A stretch of 64,000 bases of DNA from Neorhizobium galegae (GTDB lineage: Bacteria; Pseudomonadota; Alphaproteobacteria; Rhizobiales; Rhizobiaceae). The stretch spans positions 425,169 through 489,168 of the forward strand of contig NZ_JAGIPH010000004.1 in NCBI RefSeq assembly GCF_017877135.1, given 5' to 3'. Below the pieces are notes generated by a model. It did not search any database and was not told where the DNA came from. It worked only from the letters and a program-made list of their open reading frames with translations. Position 1 is the first letter of the stretch. Each line of letters begins with the position of its first letter. The translations under genes were made by a program, and so were the position numbers. Of the stretch, positions 26,485 through 35,413 are shown in pieces.

Positions 26485-27002
26485 GGCGCCTCGTCGATGG
26501 GATAGTCTGCAATGGCGGCCGTCTGGCGGGCGCGGTAATCGTCCAGCCGGTCGGCCAGGTCGTCGTCGGAAAGGGCAAGCACGGCAGCTGCGAGGAGCGC
26601 CGCATTGACAGCACCGGCGCGGCCGATGGCAAGCGTTCCAACCGGAATGCCGGCCGGCATCTGCACGATGGAATAAAGGCTGTCGAGGCCCGACATCGCC
26701 TTCGACTGAACCGGAACGCCGAACACCGGAAGCGGTGTGAGGGCTGCCACCATGCCCGGCAGGTGGGCCGCACCGCCGGCGCCGGCGATGATGATCTGGA
26801 ACCCTTCCGCGCGTGCCCCTTGTGCAAAGGCCACCATGCGTTCGGGTGTGCGATGGGCAGAGACGATGCGCGCCTCATAGCCGACATCGAGAGCATCCAG
26901 CGTATCGGCGGCGTTCTTCATGGTTTCCCAGTCCGACTGGCTTCCCATGATGATGGCAACGGGCGGTCTCTCTTGCGGCACGCTTACATCCTCTGTCGTC
27001 AC
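26481..27002 (-). CDS. purE: N5-CAIR mutase
   Basis: PurE moves the carboxyl group of N5-CAIR to carbon, giving CAIR. The 173-residue protein has [10 protein letters not shown], the SAHRTPER motif with the catalytic histidine, [11 protein letters not shown] and the [13 protein letters not shown] segment. It starts 4 bp inside the 3' end of the upstream DUF465 gene and overlaps purK by 4 bp, a compact three-gene operon. Confidence 0.96.
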   Translation of the reverse strand: MTTEDVSVPQERPPVAIIMGSQSDWETMKNAADTLDALDVGYEARIVSAHRTPERMVAFAQGARAEGFQIIIAGAGGAAHLPGMVAALTPLPVFGVPVQSKAMSGLDSLYSIVQMPAGIPVGTLAIGRAGAVNAALLAAAVLALSDDDLADRLDDYRARQTAAIADYPIDEAP

Positions 27003-27202
27003 GCGATGATGTCTGGAATGATCTGGTCTTCGAGCTGCGTCATCTTGTCCTTGATGGCGAGCTTCTTCTTCTTCATGCGCTGGATACGCAGCGCCTCGCA
27101 GCCTGTCTGGATCATGGCGTTGATGGCGGCGTCATAGTCTTCGTGTTCCTGACGCAGCCGCGCCAGCGTCAGCCTGATATCCGCCTGTTCCTGATCGGCC
27201 AT
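26999..27202 (-). CDS. DUF465 (YdcH-like) small protein
   Basis: A 67-residue coiled-coil protein with the DUF465 hallmark [20 protein letters not shown], in the family also called YdcH. It is the first gene of the purE-purK run and overlaps purE by 4 bp. The molecular function of these proteins is unknown. The N-terminal half is predicted helical, and the KKKKLAIKD patch is highly basic. Confidence 0.88.
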   Translation of the reverse strand: MADQEQADIRLTLARLRQEHEDYDAAINAMIQTGCEALRIQRMKKKKLAIKDKMTQLEDQIIPDIIA

Positions 27203-27578
27203 GGATCCCGTGTCCCCTTGTCTTCATTCCGGTCTTTGTCTCGCCGGGGAATGCCCGCAAGCTCCTACCATCAAACCTTCAGAACGACTAGAGCGATGGG
27301 CGGCAAATCTCGGCCCCCATTCGAGCCAGAGACGCGCCGATTAATCAACGGCAAATGTCGCATTGGGTAAACGCTTCCCCCTGTTTCGATGCGGGGCAGG
27401 CTAAGAGAAGAATTTTCCAAGCATTTATTAGCCCTTAAACACATGCACCGATTTGCCGCGGAGATGTCACGATTTCGCCTTCGACAAAGCACTCCGATCG
27501 TGTCACAATTCCTTCGCAAACCTGAAGCCACGGCCCCATGGAGGGCCGATGGCAGGCAAAAAGGGAAGGACGTGCCAC
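27203..27578. other. Intergenic stretch between two divergent DUF465 genes
   Basis: This 376-bp stretch contains no convincing gene. Short open frames here have no ribosome site or family features. It should hold the back-to-back promoters of the two DUF465 genes. The right end has AAGGGAAGGA, the ribosome site of the next gene. A small GGCCC/GGGCC hairpin (27530-27547) is also present. Confidence 0.5.
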
Positions 27579-27755
27579 ATGACCATACAGGCTCATATCG
27601 CATCGCTCGAAAAGAAGCATGGTGCTCTTGAGGAGGAGCTCCAGGCTGTTCTTGCGTCCCCATCCTCTGATGACAAGGATATTGCCGACCTGAAGCGCCG
27701 CAAGCTGCGCATCAAGGACCAAATGGAGCGGCTGAGGACCGACACGCGACACTGA
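27579..27755 (+). CDS. Second DUF465 (YdcH-like) small protein
   Basis: A 58-residue protein: AHIASLEKKHGALEEEL, then DIADLKRRKLRIKDQMERL. It is the same family as the divergent gene at 26999, here with the conserved KLRIKDQ-type core. AAGGGAAGGA upstream of the ATG at 27579 supports the start. The two copies diverge from a shared promoter region, so they are possible paralogues with different regulation. Function unknown. Confidence 0.85.
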   Translation: MTIQAHIASLEKKHGALEEELQAVLASPSSDDKDIADLKRRKLRIKDQMERLRTDTRH

Positions 27756-27806
27756 TCTTTCGACGAGAGCCTATGAGTTCTTGCATGCGTTACTGATCAA
27801 GACCAG

Positions 27807-27854
27807 CCGCCGCCCGCTCCAGGCCACAGGCCATACGAGGCGGCGGTTTTATTT
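27807..27854 (+). terminator. Terminator after the second DUF465 gene
   Basis: The stem CCGCCGCC/GGCGGCGG (27807-27814 with 27839-27846) has a 24-nt loop and is followed by TTTTATTT. Confidence 0.75.
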
Positions 27855-27922
27855 GCAAAAGACCCGCGATGAGGGTCGCAACCGGTGTTTTTGGCAGCCC
27901 GACGCCCCGTCACAACAATCTC

Positions 27923-28183
27923 TCAGGACCAGAACTGATCGAGCCAAAGGTTGAGCTTTTGGAAGCCCTTGCTGTTCAAGGCGTAGATCCGCTTCGTGCC
28001 CTCCGCCGTGACGGTGACGAGGTTGCTGTCGAGCAGCGCCTTCAGGTGCTGAGACACGGCGGGCCGGCTGATCGGCAGGCCTTCCGCCAGCTGGTTGACG
28101 GTGCGCGGGGCACGCCTCAGCTCCTCCAGCAAGTAACGCCGGTTCGGGTCAGCAATAGCAGCGAAAGGATCAATCGTCGTCAT
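27923..28183 (-). CDS. ArsR-type winged-helix repressor
   Basis: An 86-residue protein with the ArsR helix-turn-helix core: FAAIADPNRRYLLEEL, then RTVNQLAEGLPISRPAVSQHLKALLDSNLV and a TAEGTKRIYALN wing. The metal-sensing cysteines of classical ArsR proteins are absent, so it is likely the non-metal (SdpR/YczG) type. Such genes often sit beside an SRPBCC gene, but none is present here. ATG at 28183 is chosen because the MTTIDPFAA start matches the family. Targets are unknown; autoregulation is likely. Confidence 0.85.
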   Translation of the reverse strand: MTTIDPFAAIADPNRRYLLEELRRAPRTVNQLAEGLPISRPAVSQHLKALLDSNLVTVTAEGTKRIYALNSKGFQKLNLWLDQFWS

Positions 28184-28268
28184 GCATTGCAACTTACGCG
28201 ACACAGTGTAGCCCGGCAAGACTATTCTTGTGCATCGCAGCATCGAAGATGATTTTTAGTATGATTTT

Positions 28269-29045
28269 TTAATGGGGCAGCACATCCCACAGTAGTTTCA
28301 GCGCCGCGATAAGCCCGAGGCCATAGGCCAGCGGGTAAAATACCTCCGGCTTCAGTCGCCGCACGATCACCGCGCCGGCCATGGTGGCAACAAGGGCGAC
28401 CGGCAGCAGTGTCATCGAAATCGACAGGTTCTTCGTATCAAGCGCGCCGAGCGCCACATAGGGTATGACCTTGATGGCATTGACGAGGGCGAAAAAGCGC
28501 ACGCTGGCGCCCGTATAGGCCTTCGGATCGAGCCTGAGCGGCAGCGCATAGATCTGGAAGGGCGGGCCGCCGGCATGGGCAACGAAGCTGCCATAACCGC
28601 ACAAGGTGCCCCAGAACAGCGCGGGGCCCGTGCGGTGGCCGGCCGGCGGCGGAAGTTCGCCCTTGGCCGGACCATAGACCTGGTAGAAATAGCGCAAGGC
28701 AAACAGGATCATCGACACGGCGATGACGAAGCGCAGCACATCCGGCGGCACATAGGCAGAGGTTGCCCAGCCGAGCGCAACGCCCACCATGCCCCCGGGC
28801 AGGAAGGCCAGAAGCAGTTTTCGGTCGTTATGTTTGCGCCAGGCGTAAAGCGCCACGATGTCCATGACGATGAGGATCGGCAGGAAGATGGCGGCGGCAT
28901 CCACCGGGCTCACCACCAGCGCCATCAGCGGCACGCCGATCAGCGCAAAGGCGCCGCCAAGGCCGCCCTTGGAGAGGCCGACCAGCGCCACGGCTGGGAT
29001 GGCGGCGGCAAAAAAGGTGAGACTGGGAAGGTCGAAGCCAAGCAT
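28269..29045 (-). CDS. TSUP (TauE/SafE)-family membrane transporter
   Basis: A 258-residue membrane protein with about eight hydrophobic helices. The family repeat is seen as LSKGGLGGAFALIGVPLMALVV near residue 25 and, in the second half, GFLWGTLCGYGSFVAHAGGPPFQIYALP-like sequence (ALFWGTLCGYGSFVAHAGGPP). TSUP proteins export sulfite or organosulfonates in some bacteria; the cargo here is unknown. I start at the ATG at 29045; upstream in-frame codons are not conserved in character. The gene is divergent from the ThiE-like gene. Confidence 0.86.
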   Translation of the reverse strand: MLGFDLPSLTFFAAAIPAVALVGLSKGGLGGAFALIGVPLMALVVSPVDAAAIFLPILIVMDIVALYAWRKHNDRKLLLAFLPGGMVGVALGWATSAYVPPDVLRFVIAVSMILFALRYFYQVYGPAKGELPPPAGHRTGPALFWGTLCGYGSFVAHAGGPPFQIYALPLRLDPKAYTGASVRFFALVNAIKVIPYVALGALDTKNLSISMTLLPVALVATMAGAVIVRRLKPEVFYPLAYGLGLIAALKLLWDVLPH

Positions 29046-29242
29046 GGAGCGCCAGGGGGCCAGCATATGGAGTTGATCGGAAGGCCGGACCGGTCTATCG
29101 GACTTAGCACGGGATGACGAGCCCCAAACCGGATCGAGCCTGCATTTTATGACAGGCGGTCCGATCCGGGCCCGGATCCGCAACAGACACCGACATGCCA
29201 TTGGCCAGATCGCGGCCAGACACCTGCCAGATTGGACACGAC

Positions 29243-29896
29243 ATGACACTTTTGGAAGACCGCTGCCGCCTCGTGCTGATCGTGCCGGACGCCGATGACG
29301 ATGCAGTTCTGTCCGAAAAATTGGCGCATGCGCTGCGCGGTGGCGATGTCGCTTCGGTCATTCTGCCGCAATACGGTCTGGACGAGGTTTCCTTCCAGAA
29401 GCGTGCCGAAGGTCTTGTGGCGATCGTGCAGGAAGCGGGCGCCGCAGCCCTGGTTGCCGGCGACAGCCGCGTGGCCGGTCGCGCCAAGGCCGATGGCCTG
29501 CATATTCTCGGCAAGGTCGAGGAGCTGGCGGAGGCGATCGAGAAATTCACGCCGAAGATGATCGTCGGCGCAGGCGGCGCAAGCGACCGCCACACCGCTC
29601 TCGAAGTGGGCGAGGCGCGCCCCGATTACATCTTCTTCGGCAAGCTCGATGGCGACATCAAGCCGGAGGCGCATCCGAAGAACCTGGCGCTTGGCGAATG
29701 GTGGGCTTCGATGGTGGAGATCCCCTGCATCGTGATGGGCGGCACCGATATCGCCTCCGTGCTGCAGGTGGCCGAAACCGGTGCCGAATTCGTCGCCCTT
29801 CGCTCCGCCGTTTTCGATCACCCGGCGGGCACTGCGGCCGCTATCTCTGAAATCAACGCACTGTTGGACGAAAAAGCGCCACGGTTTGACGCTTGA
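29243..29896 (+). CDS. Thiamine phosphate synthase-like protein
   Basis: A 217-residue TIM-barrel protein of the ThiE/TenI type. The phosphate-binding part is CIVMGGTDIASVLQVAETGAEFVALRSAVF, and a YIFFGKLDGDIK region also fits the fold. The usual VHLGQxD motif of true ThiE is replaced by LHILGKVEEL, so catalytic ability is doubtful. ThiE joins the pyrimidine and thiazole halves of thiamine. No other thi gene is nearby. The next gene starts 8 nt downstream, an operon with the Sel1 protein. Confidence 0.75.
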   Translation: MTLLEDRCRLVLIVPDADDDAVLSEKLAHALRGGDVASVILPQYGLDEVSFQKRAEGLVAIVQEAGAAALVAGDSRVAGRAKADGLHILGKVEELAEAIEKFTPKMIVGAGGASDRHTALEVGEARPDYIFFGKLDGDIKPEAHPKNLALGEWWASMVEIPCIVMGGTDIASVLQVAETGAEFVALRSAVFDHPAGTAAAISEINALLDEKAPRFDA

Positions 29897-29904
29897 AGGT
29901 CAGC

Positions 29905-31062
29905 ATGCGCCTCAGATCCCGCCTGCTCATCACCGCTCCCGTCATCCTGTCCTGCCTTGCCGGCGGGCAAGAGGGCGTGCAGCCGGCGCTTGCGCAAGGA
30001 ACCGAGCGCGCGGTGACCCGCCCGGTTCCGTCCGCGGCCGATCCCTTGCGCAAGGTGCCGGCCGATGGCGCTGACGCGACAAAGGACAAGGGTGCGGGTG
30101 AGGCCTCCGGCGCGCCGGATGGCGCGTCCGCCACAGCAGGTGATGATCCTTACCCGTCCTCCGGCGTGACGCTTTACCAGCGCATGGGCTCTGATCTGCC
30201 CGCCGTTCCACCGGAAAAGCCGTATCACGGCCCGATCGACGAGGCTTATGGCGCCTATCAGCGTGGCCGTTACATGACCGCCCTCGACAAGGCCCTGCCG
30301 CGTGCAGAAGCCGGCGACGCGGCAGCCCAGACGCTGGTCGCGGAAATGATGACCCGCGGGCTCGGCATCGTGCATGACGCGAAGGGTGCTGCCTTCTGGT
30401 ATGGCGAAGCGGCCAAGCGCGGCGATCCGGCCGCGATGTTCCAGTATGCGCTGCTGCTGATGGAAGGGCGCAATGTGCCGCGCGACAAGGCGAAGGCAGA
30501 CGATTACATGCGCCGCGCCGCCGAGGCCGGCAATGCATCGGCCCAGTTCAACTGGGGCCAGATCCTGGTGGCCGACAATCCCGGTGAAAAGGGCCTGAAG
30601 CTGGCGCTGCCGTTTTACGAGAAATCCGCCGAACAGGGCGTGGCTGACGCGCAATATGCCGTCTCGCAGCTCTATGAGGGGGTAAAAGACATTGCGCCGG
30701 AAAAGAAGGCCAAGGCCCGCGAATGGCTGCTGCGCGCCGCGAAGGCCGGCTATGATACGGCCCAGCTCGATGCCGGCATCTGGTTCGTCAACGGTGTCGG
30801 AGGCCCGCGCGACTACGAGCAGGGCTTCGAATGGCTGCGGATTGCCGCCACGCGCGGCAATGTGGTGGCGCAGAACAAGCTTGCGCATCTTTACATCTAT
30901 GCGCTCGGCACCCGCCCCAACCCGGTCGAGGCGGCCAAATGGTATGTGCTGTCGCGCCGCGCCGGCCTTGCCGATCCGGTTCTTGAGGATTTTTACCTCG
31001 GCATCAATGAGGATCAGCAGAAACAGGCGATCGACGCGGCCAACCGTTTTCGCCGCGGCTGA
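29905..31062 (+). CDS. Exported Sel1-repeat protein
   Basis: A 385-residue protein with a signal peptide (MRLRSRLLITAPVIL.., cut after ALAQ near residue 31) and a Pro/Asp-rich spacer. At least six Sel1-like repeats follow (about 105-370). Typical units are DAAAQTLVAEMMTRGLGI and DPAAMFQYALLLMEGRNV. Sel1 proteins bind other proteins in envelope or signalling pathways; ExoR of Sinorhizobium is one example but is shorter. AAGGT precedes the ATG at 29905. Probably in an operon with the ThiE-like gene. Confidence 0.85.
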   Translation: MRLRSRLLITAPVILSCLAGGQEGVQPALAQGTERAVTRPVPSAADPLRKVPADGADATKDKGAGEASGAPDGASATAGDDPYPSSGVTLYQRMGSDLPAVPPEKPYHGPIDEAYGAYQRGRYMTALDKALPRAEAGDAAAQTLVAEMMTRGLGIVHDAKGAAFWYGEAAKRGDPAAMFQYALLLMEGRNVPRDKAKADDYMRRAAEAGNASAQFNWGQILVADNPGEKGLKLALPFYEKSAEQGVADAQYAVSQLYEGVKDIAPEKKAKAREWLLRAAKAGYDTAQLDAGIWFVNGVGGPRDYEQGFEWLRIAATRGNVVAQNKLAHLYIYALGTRPNPVEAAKWYVLSRRAGLADPVLEDFYLGINEDQQKQAIDAANRFRRG

Positions 31063-31152
31063 GCCTTCGCCGGGGTGGCCGGTATTCACCCTAATGCCAC
31101 CGATTGCGGCCTTATCCGGTCGCGTGACTTGAATTGTGCCTGCTTTTGTGGT

Positions 31153-31207
31153 TCTGAACGCGCCTATTCATGAAAGTTCAGATCGACGTTCGTTCCTGTT
31201 CGACAGG
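31153..31207 (+). promoter_or_regulatory. Two stem-loops in the suhB leader
   Basis: TCTGAAC/GTTCAGA (31153-31159, 31176-31182) and CCTGT/ACAGG (31195-31199, 31203-31207) lie 33-87 bp before the suhB ATG. A suhB RNA motif is known in this position in alphaproteobacteria, but I recognise only the position, not its consensus. It could be that motif or chance structure. Confidence 0.3.
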
Positions 31208-31239
31208 GACACCCGCCCTATACCCGCAAGGATCCCCCA

Positions 31240-32040
31240 ATGGCTCGTTCAGCCCTTCTCAATGTCATGGTTCAGTCCGCCATCAAGGCCGGTAAGTCTT
31301 TGTCGCGTGATTTCGGCGAAGTGCAGAACCTCCAGGTCTCGGTGAAGGGCCCGGGCGATTTCGTTTCCCAGGCGGATCTGAAGGCTGAGAAGATCGTCCA
31401 CGACGAGTTGATGAAGGCACGTCCCACCTATGGCTTCCTCGGCGAGGAAGGCGAGGAAGAGAAGGGCACGGACGGCGCGCATCGCTGGATTGTCGATCCG
31501 CTCGACGGCACGACGAATTTTCTGCATGGCATTCCGCAGTTCGCCGTCTCCATCGCATTGGAGCGCAATGGTGAAGTGGTGGCCGGCGTCATCTTCAATC
31601 CGGCAACGGATGAGCTGTTTACGGCTGAAAAGGGCGGCGGCGCCTTCCTGAACGATCGCCGCATCCGCGTCGGCGCACGCCGAGTTCTGTCCGATTGCGT
31701 CATCGGCTGCGGTGTTCCGCATCTGGGCCGCGGCAACCACGGCAAGTTCCTGGTGGAACTGCGCCACGTGATGGGCGAAGTGGCCGGTGTGCGCCGCTTT
31801 GGCGCCGCCGCGCTCGATCTCGCCTATGTGGCGGCCGGCCGTCTCGACGGTTTCTGGGAAGTCGGTCTTTCCCCGTGGGATATGGCTGCAGGCCTTGTCA
31901 TCATCCGCGAAGCGGGCGGCTTTGTCAGCGACCTCAAGGGTGGCAACGACATGATGGACGCAGGAACCGTTGTCGCCGGCAATGAGCTGATCCAGAAGCA
32001 GCTCGTGGAAGTGACCAACCGTCCCGTGCCCACCCGTTGA
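31240..32040 (+). CDS. suhB: Inositol-1-monophosphatase family protein
   Basis: SuhB hydrolyses inositol monophosphate and, in E. coli, also takes part in rRNA antitermination. The 266-residue protein has DFVSQADLKAE, GEEGEEEK, the metal-binding WIVDPLDGTTNFLHG and the SPWDMAAGLVIIREAGG motif, all expected. AAGGA precedes the ATG. It is a monocistronic gene, as far as the flanks show. Confidence 0.94.
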   Translation: MARSALLNVMVQSAIKAGKSLSRDFGEVQNLQVSVKGPGDFVSQADLKAEKIVHDELMKARPTYGFLGEEGEEEKGTDGAHRWIVDPLDGTTNFLHGIPQFAVSIALERNGEVVAGVIFNPATDELFTAEKGGGAFLNDRRIRVGARRVLSDCVIGCGVPHLGRGNHGKFLVELRHVMGEVAGVRRFGAAALDLAYVAAGRLDGFWEVGLSPWDMAAGLVIIREAGGFVSDLKGGNDMMDAGTVVAGNELIQKQLVEVTNRPVPTR

Positions 32041-32179
32041 TCGGGCATTCCTCGCTTCTGCGGTGAATGAAGGGTAAAAGCCTTGGGGCTTGCGACGATT
32101 TCCGAGTGGCCATCACTTCAATTCGTCTTATTTTTGCACTAGCCTCCGCCGCGTTGTAAAGCGAAAGAGGCAGCGGCAC

Positions 32180-33223
32180 ATGGCGAACGAGACCCTTGGG
32201 GATGTGAACGGTTCAGAGCTGGCACCCCGTCCACAGGCCTACAAGCTGTCCAATCCGGTGCCCTTCCTTTGGACGATGATGATCTTCCTGATCATCGTCG
32301 GCTTCATCGCCGCCATCCTCTACCGGCAGGCGCATGCCGCCTTCATGACCAATCCGGGCCTGAATGGCCTGATCGTCGGGGTTCTGGCGATCGGTATCCT
32401 GCTGATCTTCCTGCAGGTTGCGAGCCTTATCCCGGAAGTGCGCTGGTTCAACTCGTTCCGCGCCGCCGGCAGCGCTGATCGCGTCGGGCGCGATCCACGG
32501 CTTCTGGCGCCGATGCGCTCGCTTCTCGGGCGCAGCCAGCGGCTGGCGCTGTCGACCAACATGCTGCGCTCCATTCTTGATTCGATCGGAACCCGGCTCG
32601 ACGAATCGCGCGACATCTCGCGTTATCTGATCGGCCTTCTGGTCTTTCTCGGCCTGCTTGGCACCTTCTGGGGCCTCATCGGCACGATCGGCTCGATCAG
32701 CGAGGTTATCCGCGGGCTCGATCCGAGCTCCGGCAACAACAACGATATCCTGTCGGCGCTGAAGACCGGGTTGACAGCGCCGCTGTCCGGCATGGGCACG
32801 GCGTTTTCCTCGTCGCTGCTGGGTCTCTCCGGCTCGCTGATCCTCGGGTTCCTCGATCTCCAGGCCGGCCGCGCCCAAAACCGTTTTTACACCGAGCTGG
32901 AAAACTGGCTCTCCTCCGTCACGGAAGTGAGCGCGGAATTGCCGGTGGCAAGTGCTGCGACCGTCGATGGCGCGGGCGAAGACCTGCGGCGTGTGGCTGA
33001 GCAGCTGCGCAAGCTGATCGCCTCCCAGTCGAAAACCGAAGCCGCGCAGAACGAGCGTTCGCTTGCCGCGATGAACAGCCTTGCCGAAGGCATCCAGGGG
33101 CTGGTCAAGAACATGCGCAACGAACAGCAGATGCTGCGTGACTGGATCGAGGCGCAGCAGGAGGAATCGAAGGCCATGCGCCGCACGCTCGACCGCCTGT
33201 CCGACAAGATCGGGGGGAAGTAA
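32180..33223 (+). CDS. MotA/TolQ/ExbB-family proton channel protein
   Basis: A 347-residue inner membrane protein. Hydrophobic segments at about 28-50 and 65-85 are followed by a second membrane part at about 155-245, with LGLLGTFWGLIGTIGSI and MGTAFSSSLLGLSGSLILGFLDL, the MotA/ExbB signature. The C-terminal 100 residues are a charged helix. It pairs with the OmpA-domain gene starting 3 nt later, so the two probably form a proton-driven stator-like complex, but not one in the flagellar cluster. AGAGG precedes the ATG at 32180. Confidence 0.87.
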   Translation: MANETLGDVNGSELAPRPQAYKLSNPVPFLWTMMIFLIIVGFIAAILYRQAHAAFMTNPGLNGLIVGVLAIGILLIFLQVASLIPEVRWFNSFRAAGSADRVGRDPRLLAPMRSLLGRSQRLALSTNMLRSILDSIGTRLDESRDISRYLIGLLVFLGLLGTFWGLIGTIGSISEVIRGLDPSSGNNNDILSALKTGLTAPLSGMGTAFSSSLLGLSGSLILGFLDLQAGRAQNRFYTELENWLSSVTEVSAELPVASAATVDGAGEDLRRVAEQLRKLIASQSKTEAAQNERSLAAMNSLAEGIQGLVKNMRNEQQMLRDWIEAQQEESKAMRRTLDRLSDKIGGK

Positions 33224-33226
33224 GCG

Positions 33227-34258
33227 ATGGCGCTCGGCCGCAACCGCCGGCGCGAACGCGGCGTCGATTACTGGCCAGGCTTCGTCGACGCGCTGTCGAC
33301 GCTGCTTCTGGCCATCATGTTCCTGCTCACCGTCTTCGTGCTCGCCCAGTTCATTCTGGGCCGCGAGATTTCCGGTCGCGACACGGTTCTGAACCAGCTC
33401 AACAGCCAGATTGCCGAGCTGACCCAGCTTCTGGCTCTGGAAAAAAGCGGCAAGCAGGATGCCGAGGACACGCTTGCCAACCTGCAGGCCTCGCTGACGC
33501 AATCGGAAACCGAACGGTCCCGCTTGCAGGCGCTTCTGGACCGCGGTGCCGGCTCCAGCGATGCGGCGAATGCGAGGGTCGGCGCGCTGACCGAACAGCT
33601 GTCGCAGGAACAGCAGGCCAGCGCCCGGGCCATGAGCCAGGTGGAACTGCTCAACCAGCAGATCGCCGCCCTTCGCGCCCAGATCGCCGCTGTCGAACAG
33701 GCGCTTCAGGCGTCTGAAGCCAAGGACCAGTCGTCGCAGGCGCGCATTTCCGATCTTGGACGACGCCTCAACGTCGCGCTTGCCCAGCGCGTGCAGGAGT
33801 TGAACCGCTACCGCTCCGACTTCTTCGGACGCTTGCGCGAAATCCTCTCGGACCGCCAGAACATCCGCATTGTCGGCGACCGCTTCGTCTTCCAGTCGGA
33901 AGTGCTGTTTCCGGTCGGCGGCGCCGATCTCGATGATGCCGGCCGCGCCGAGATGGACAAGCTTGCGACTGCCATCCTTGAACTGGCGCAGGAAATCCCG
34001 CCGGAAATCAACTGGGTGCTGCGCGTCGATGGCCATACCGACAATGCACCGCTCTCCGGCGCCGGCCGTTACCGCGACAACTGGGAGCTTTCGTCTGCCC
34101 GCGCCACATCGGTGGTCAAATATTTGATTTCCCGGGGCGTTGCGGCAAACCGACTGGTAGCCGCAGGCTTTGGGCAGTATCAGCCGATTGCCGAGGGAGA
34201 CACGCCGGAAGTGCGTTCGCAGAACCGGCGCATCGAGCTGAAGCTGACGGAACGGTAA
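33227..34258 (+). CDS. MotB/OmpA-domain peptidoglycan-binding protein
   Basis: A 343-residue protein. A single membrane helix (about 22-45, with the preceding YWPGFVDALSTL segment typical of MotB-like plugs) is followed by a long coiled coil (about 55-185, Gln/Glu/Ala-rich). The OmpA C-like domain (about 220-340) has VDGHTDNAPLSG and NRRIELKL, which bind meso-DAP peptidoglycan. With the partner upstream it should anchor an ion-driven complex to the wall. The stop is 30 bp from the convergent TctC gene. Confidence 0.88.
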   Translation: MALGRNRRRERGVDYWPGFVDALSTLLLAIMFLLTVFVLAQFILGREISGRDTVLNQLNSQIAELTQLLALEKSGKQDAEDTLANLQASLTQSETERSRLQALLDRGAGSSDAANARVGALTEQLSQEQQASARAMSQVELLNQQIAALRAQIAAVEQALQASEAKDQSSQARISDLGRRLNVALAQRVQELNRYRSDFFGRLREILSDRQNIRIVGDRFVFQSEVLFPVGGADLDDAGRAEMDKLATAILELAQEIPPEINWVLRVDGHTDNAPLSGAGRYRDNWELSSARATSVVKYLISRGVAANRLVAAGFGQYQPIAEGDTPEVRSQNRRIELKLTER

Positions 34259-34291
34259 TCCGCGCCGTCAGCCTCGAGCGGGTTGCCGGGA

Positions 34292-35263
34292 TCAATCCAT
34301 CTGCACGTTGGCGTTCTTGACGACAGGCGTCCATTTGGCGATCTCGTCCTTCACATGCGCGGCCAGCGCTTCCGGCGAGGAGGCGACGATGGTGGCACTG
34401 AATTCCTTCATGCGTTCCGCCACCGCCGGATCTGCCATCGCCACCTTGGCGGCAGCATTCAGCCGGGCGACAACCGGCTGCGGCGTCTTGGCCGGCGCAA
34501 ACAGCGCGTTCCAGGTGTAGGTCTCGTAGCCCGGAATGCCGGATTCGGCGATGGTCGGGACATCCGGGAAGGATGGCGCACGTTGCGGCGTGGTGACGGC
34601 CAGCGCCCGGAGCGTGCCGGCCTTGATATGGCCGGAGGAGGAGGGCAGGTTGTCGAACATGATCGGCACCTGATTGGCGATGACATCGTTGAGCGCCGGG
34701 CCGGAGCCCTTGTAGGGCACATGCTGCATGCTGACGCCGGCCATGCTCTTGAACAATTCACCCGACAGATGCAACGGCGTGCCATTGCCGGACGATGCAT
34801 AGGCATATTTGTCCGGATCGGCCTTCAGGAGCGCCAGCAATTCCGGAACCGTCTTTACCGGCAATTGCGGATTGACCACCAGAACGTTCGGCACGACGAC
34901 GAGAAGCGAAACCGGCGCGAAATCCTTCTCTGCATCATAGGGCTTCTGCTTGAGGATCAGCGGATTGAGCGCATGGGTGGCAACGGTGCCCATCAGGATC
35001 GTATAGCCATCCGGCTGTGCGGTCGCGACGTTTCCGGCCCCGAGACTGCCACCGGCGCCGGCGACATTCTGCACGATGACCTGCTGGCCAAGATCGGTGG
35101 ACATGCGCTGCGCAATGATGCGTGCCACGACATCGGTGGACCCGCCCGCCGCAAAGGGCACGACGAGCGTTATCATGCGATCGGGAAATTCCGCCCGGGC
35201 AGAGCCGGCGGCAAGCAGCCCGGCAAAGACGGCGGCTGCGGCAATCGATTTCAACAGTGACAT
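34292..35263 (-). CDS. Tripartite tricarboxylate transporter substrate-binding protein (TctC/Bug)
   Basis: A 323-residue periplasmic binding protein. Signal peptide cut after ARA (residue 24). The Bug pattern is clear: ITLVVPFAAGGSTDVVARIIAQ, then VENVAGAGGSLGA-like VQNVAGAGGSLGAGNVA, and MFDNLPSSSGHIKAG. Such proteins bind small organic acids and deliver them to TctAB. TctA and TctB are not in the window, so it is an orphan. A strong GGGAGGAG site precedes the ATG at 35263. Confidence 0.88.
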   Translation of the reverse strand: MSLLKSIAAAAVFAGLLAAGSARAEFPDRMITLVVPFAAGGSTDVVARIIAQRMSTDLGQQVIVQNVAGAGGSLGAGNVATAQPDGYTILMGTVATHALNPLILKQKPYDAEKDFAPVSLLVVVPNVLVVNPQLPVKTVPELLALLKADPDKYAYASSGNGTPLHLSGELFKSMAGVSMQHVPYKGSGPALNDVIANQVPIMFDNLPSSSGHIKAGTLRALAVTTPQRAPSFPDVPTIAESGIPGYETYTWNALFAPAKTPQPVVARLNAAAKVAMADPAVAERMKEFSATIVASSPEALAAHVKDEIAKWTPVVKNANVQMD

Positions 35264-35413
35264 GGAAACTCCTCCCAGAGATGACGACATGTTGCCATCT
35301 CACAATGGAGGGAAAAGGTGTCGCGCACAATGTTCCCGTGAGGGGCATGTGCGGGGGGGAGCGCCGCCCGCAATGTCCGGGGGCACTCGGCGCCCCCGCA
35401 TCGCCTGACGACC

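Noticed and set aside
29163..29178. Perfect 16-bp palindrome GATCCGGGCCCGGATC
   Set aside because: It lies in the TSUP/ThiE-like divergent gap, but is short, GC-only in the centre and could be chance in this GC-rich genome.
32180..34258. MotA-like and OmpA-like pair as part of a Zorya defence system
   Set aside because: ZorA/ZorB occur with ZorC/ZorD or ZorE. Here the flanks are suhB and a TctC gene, and the channel protein lacks the very long ZorA tail.
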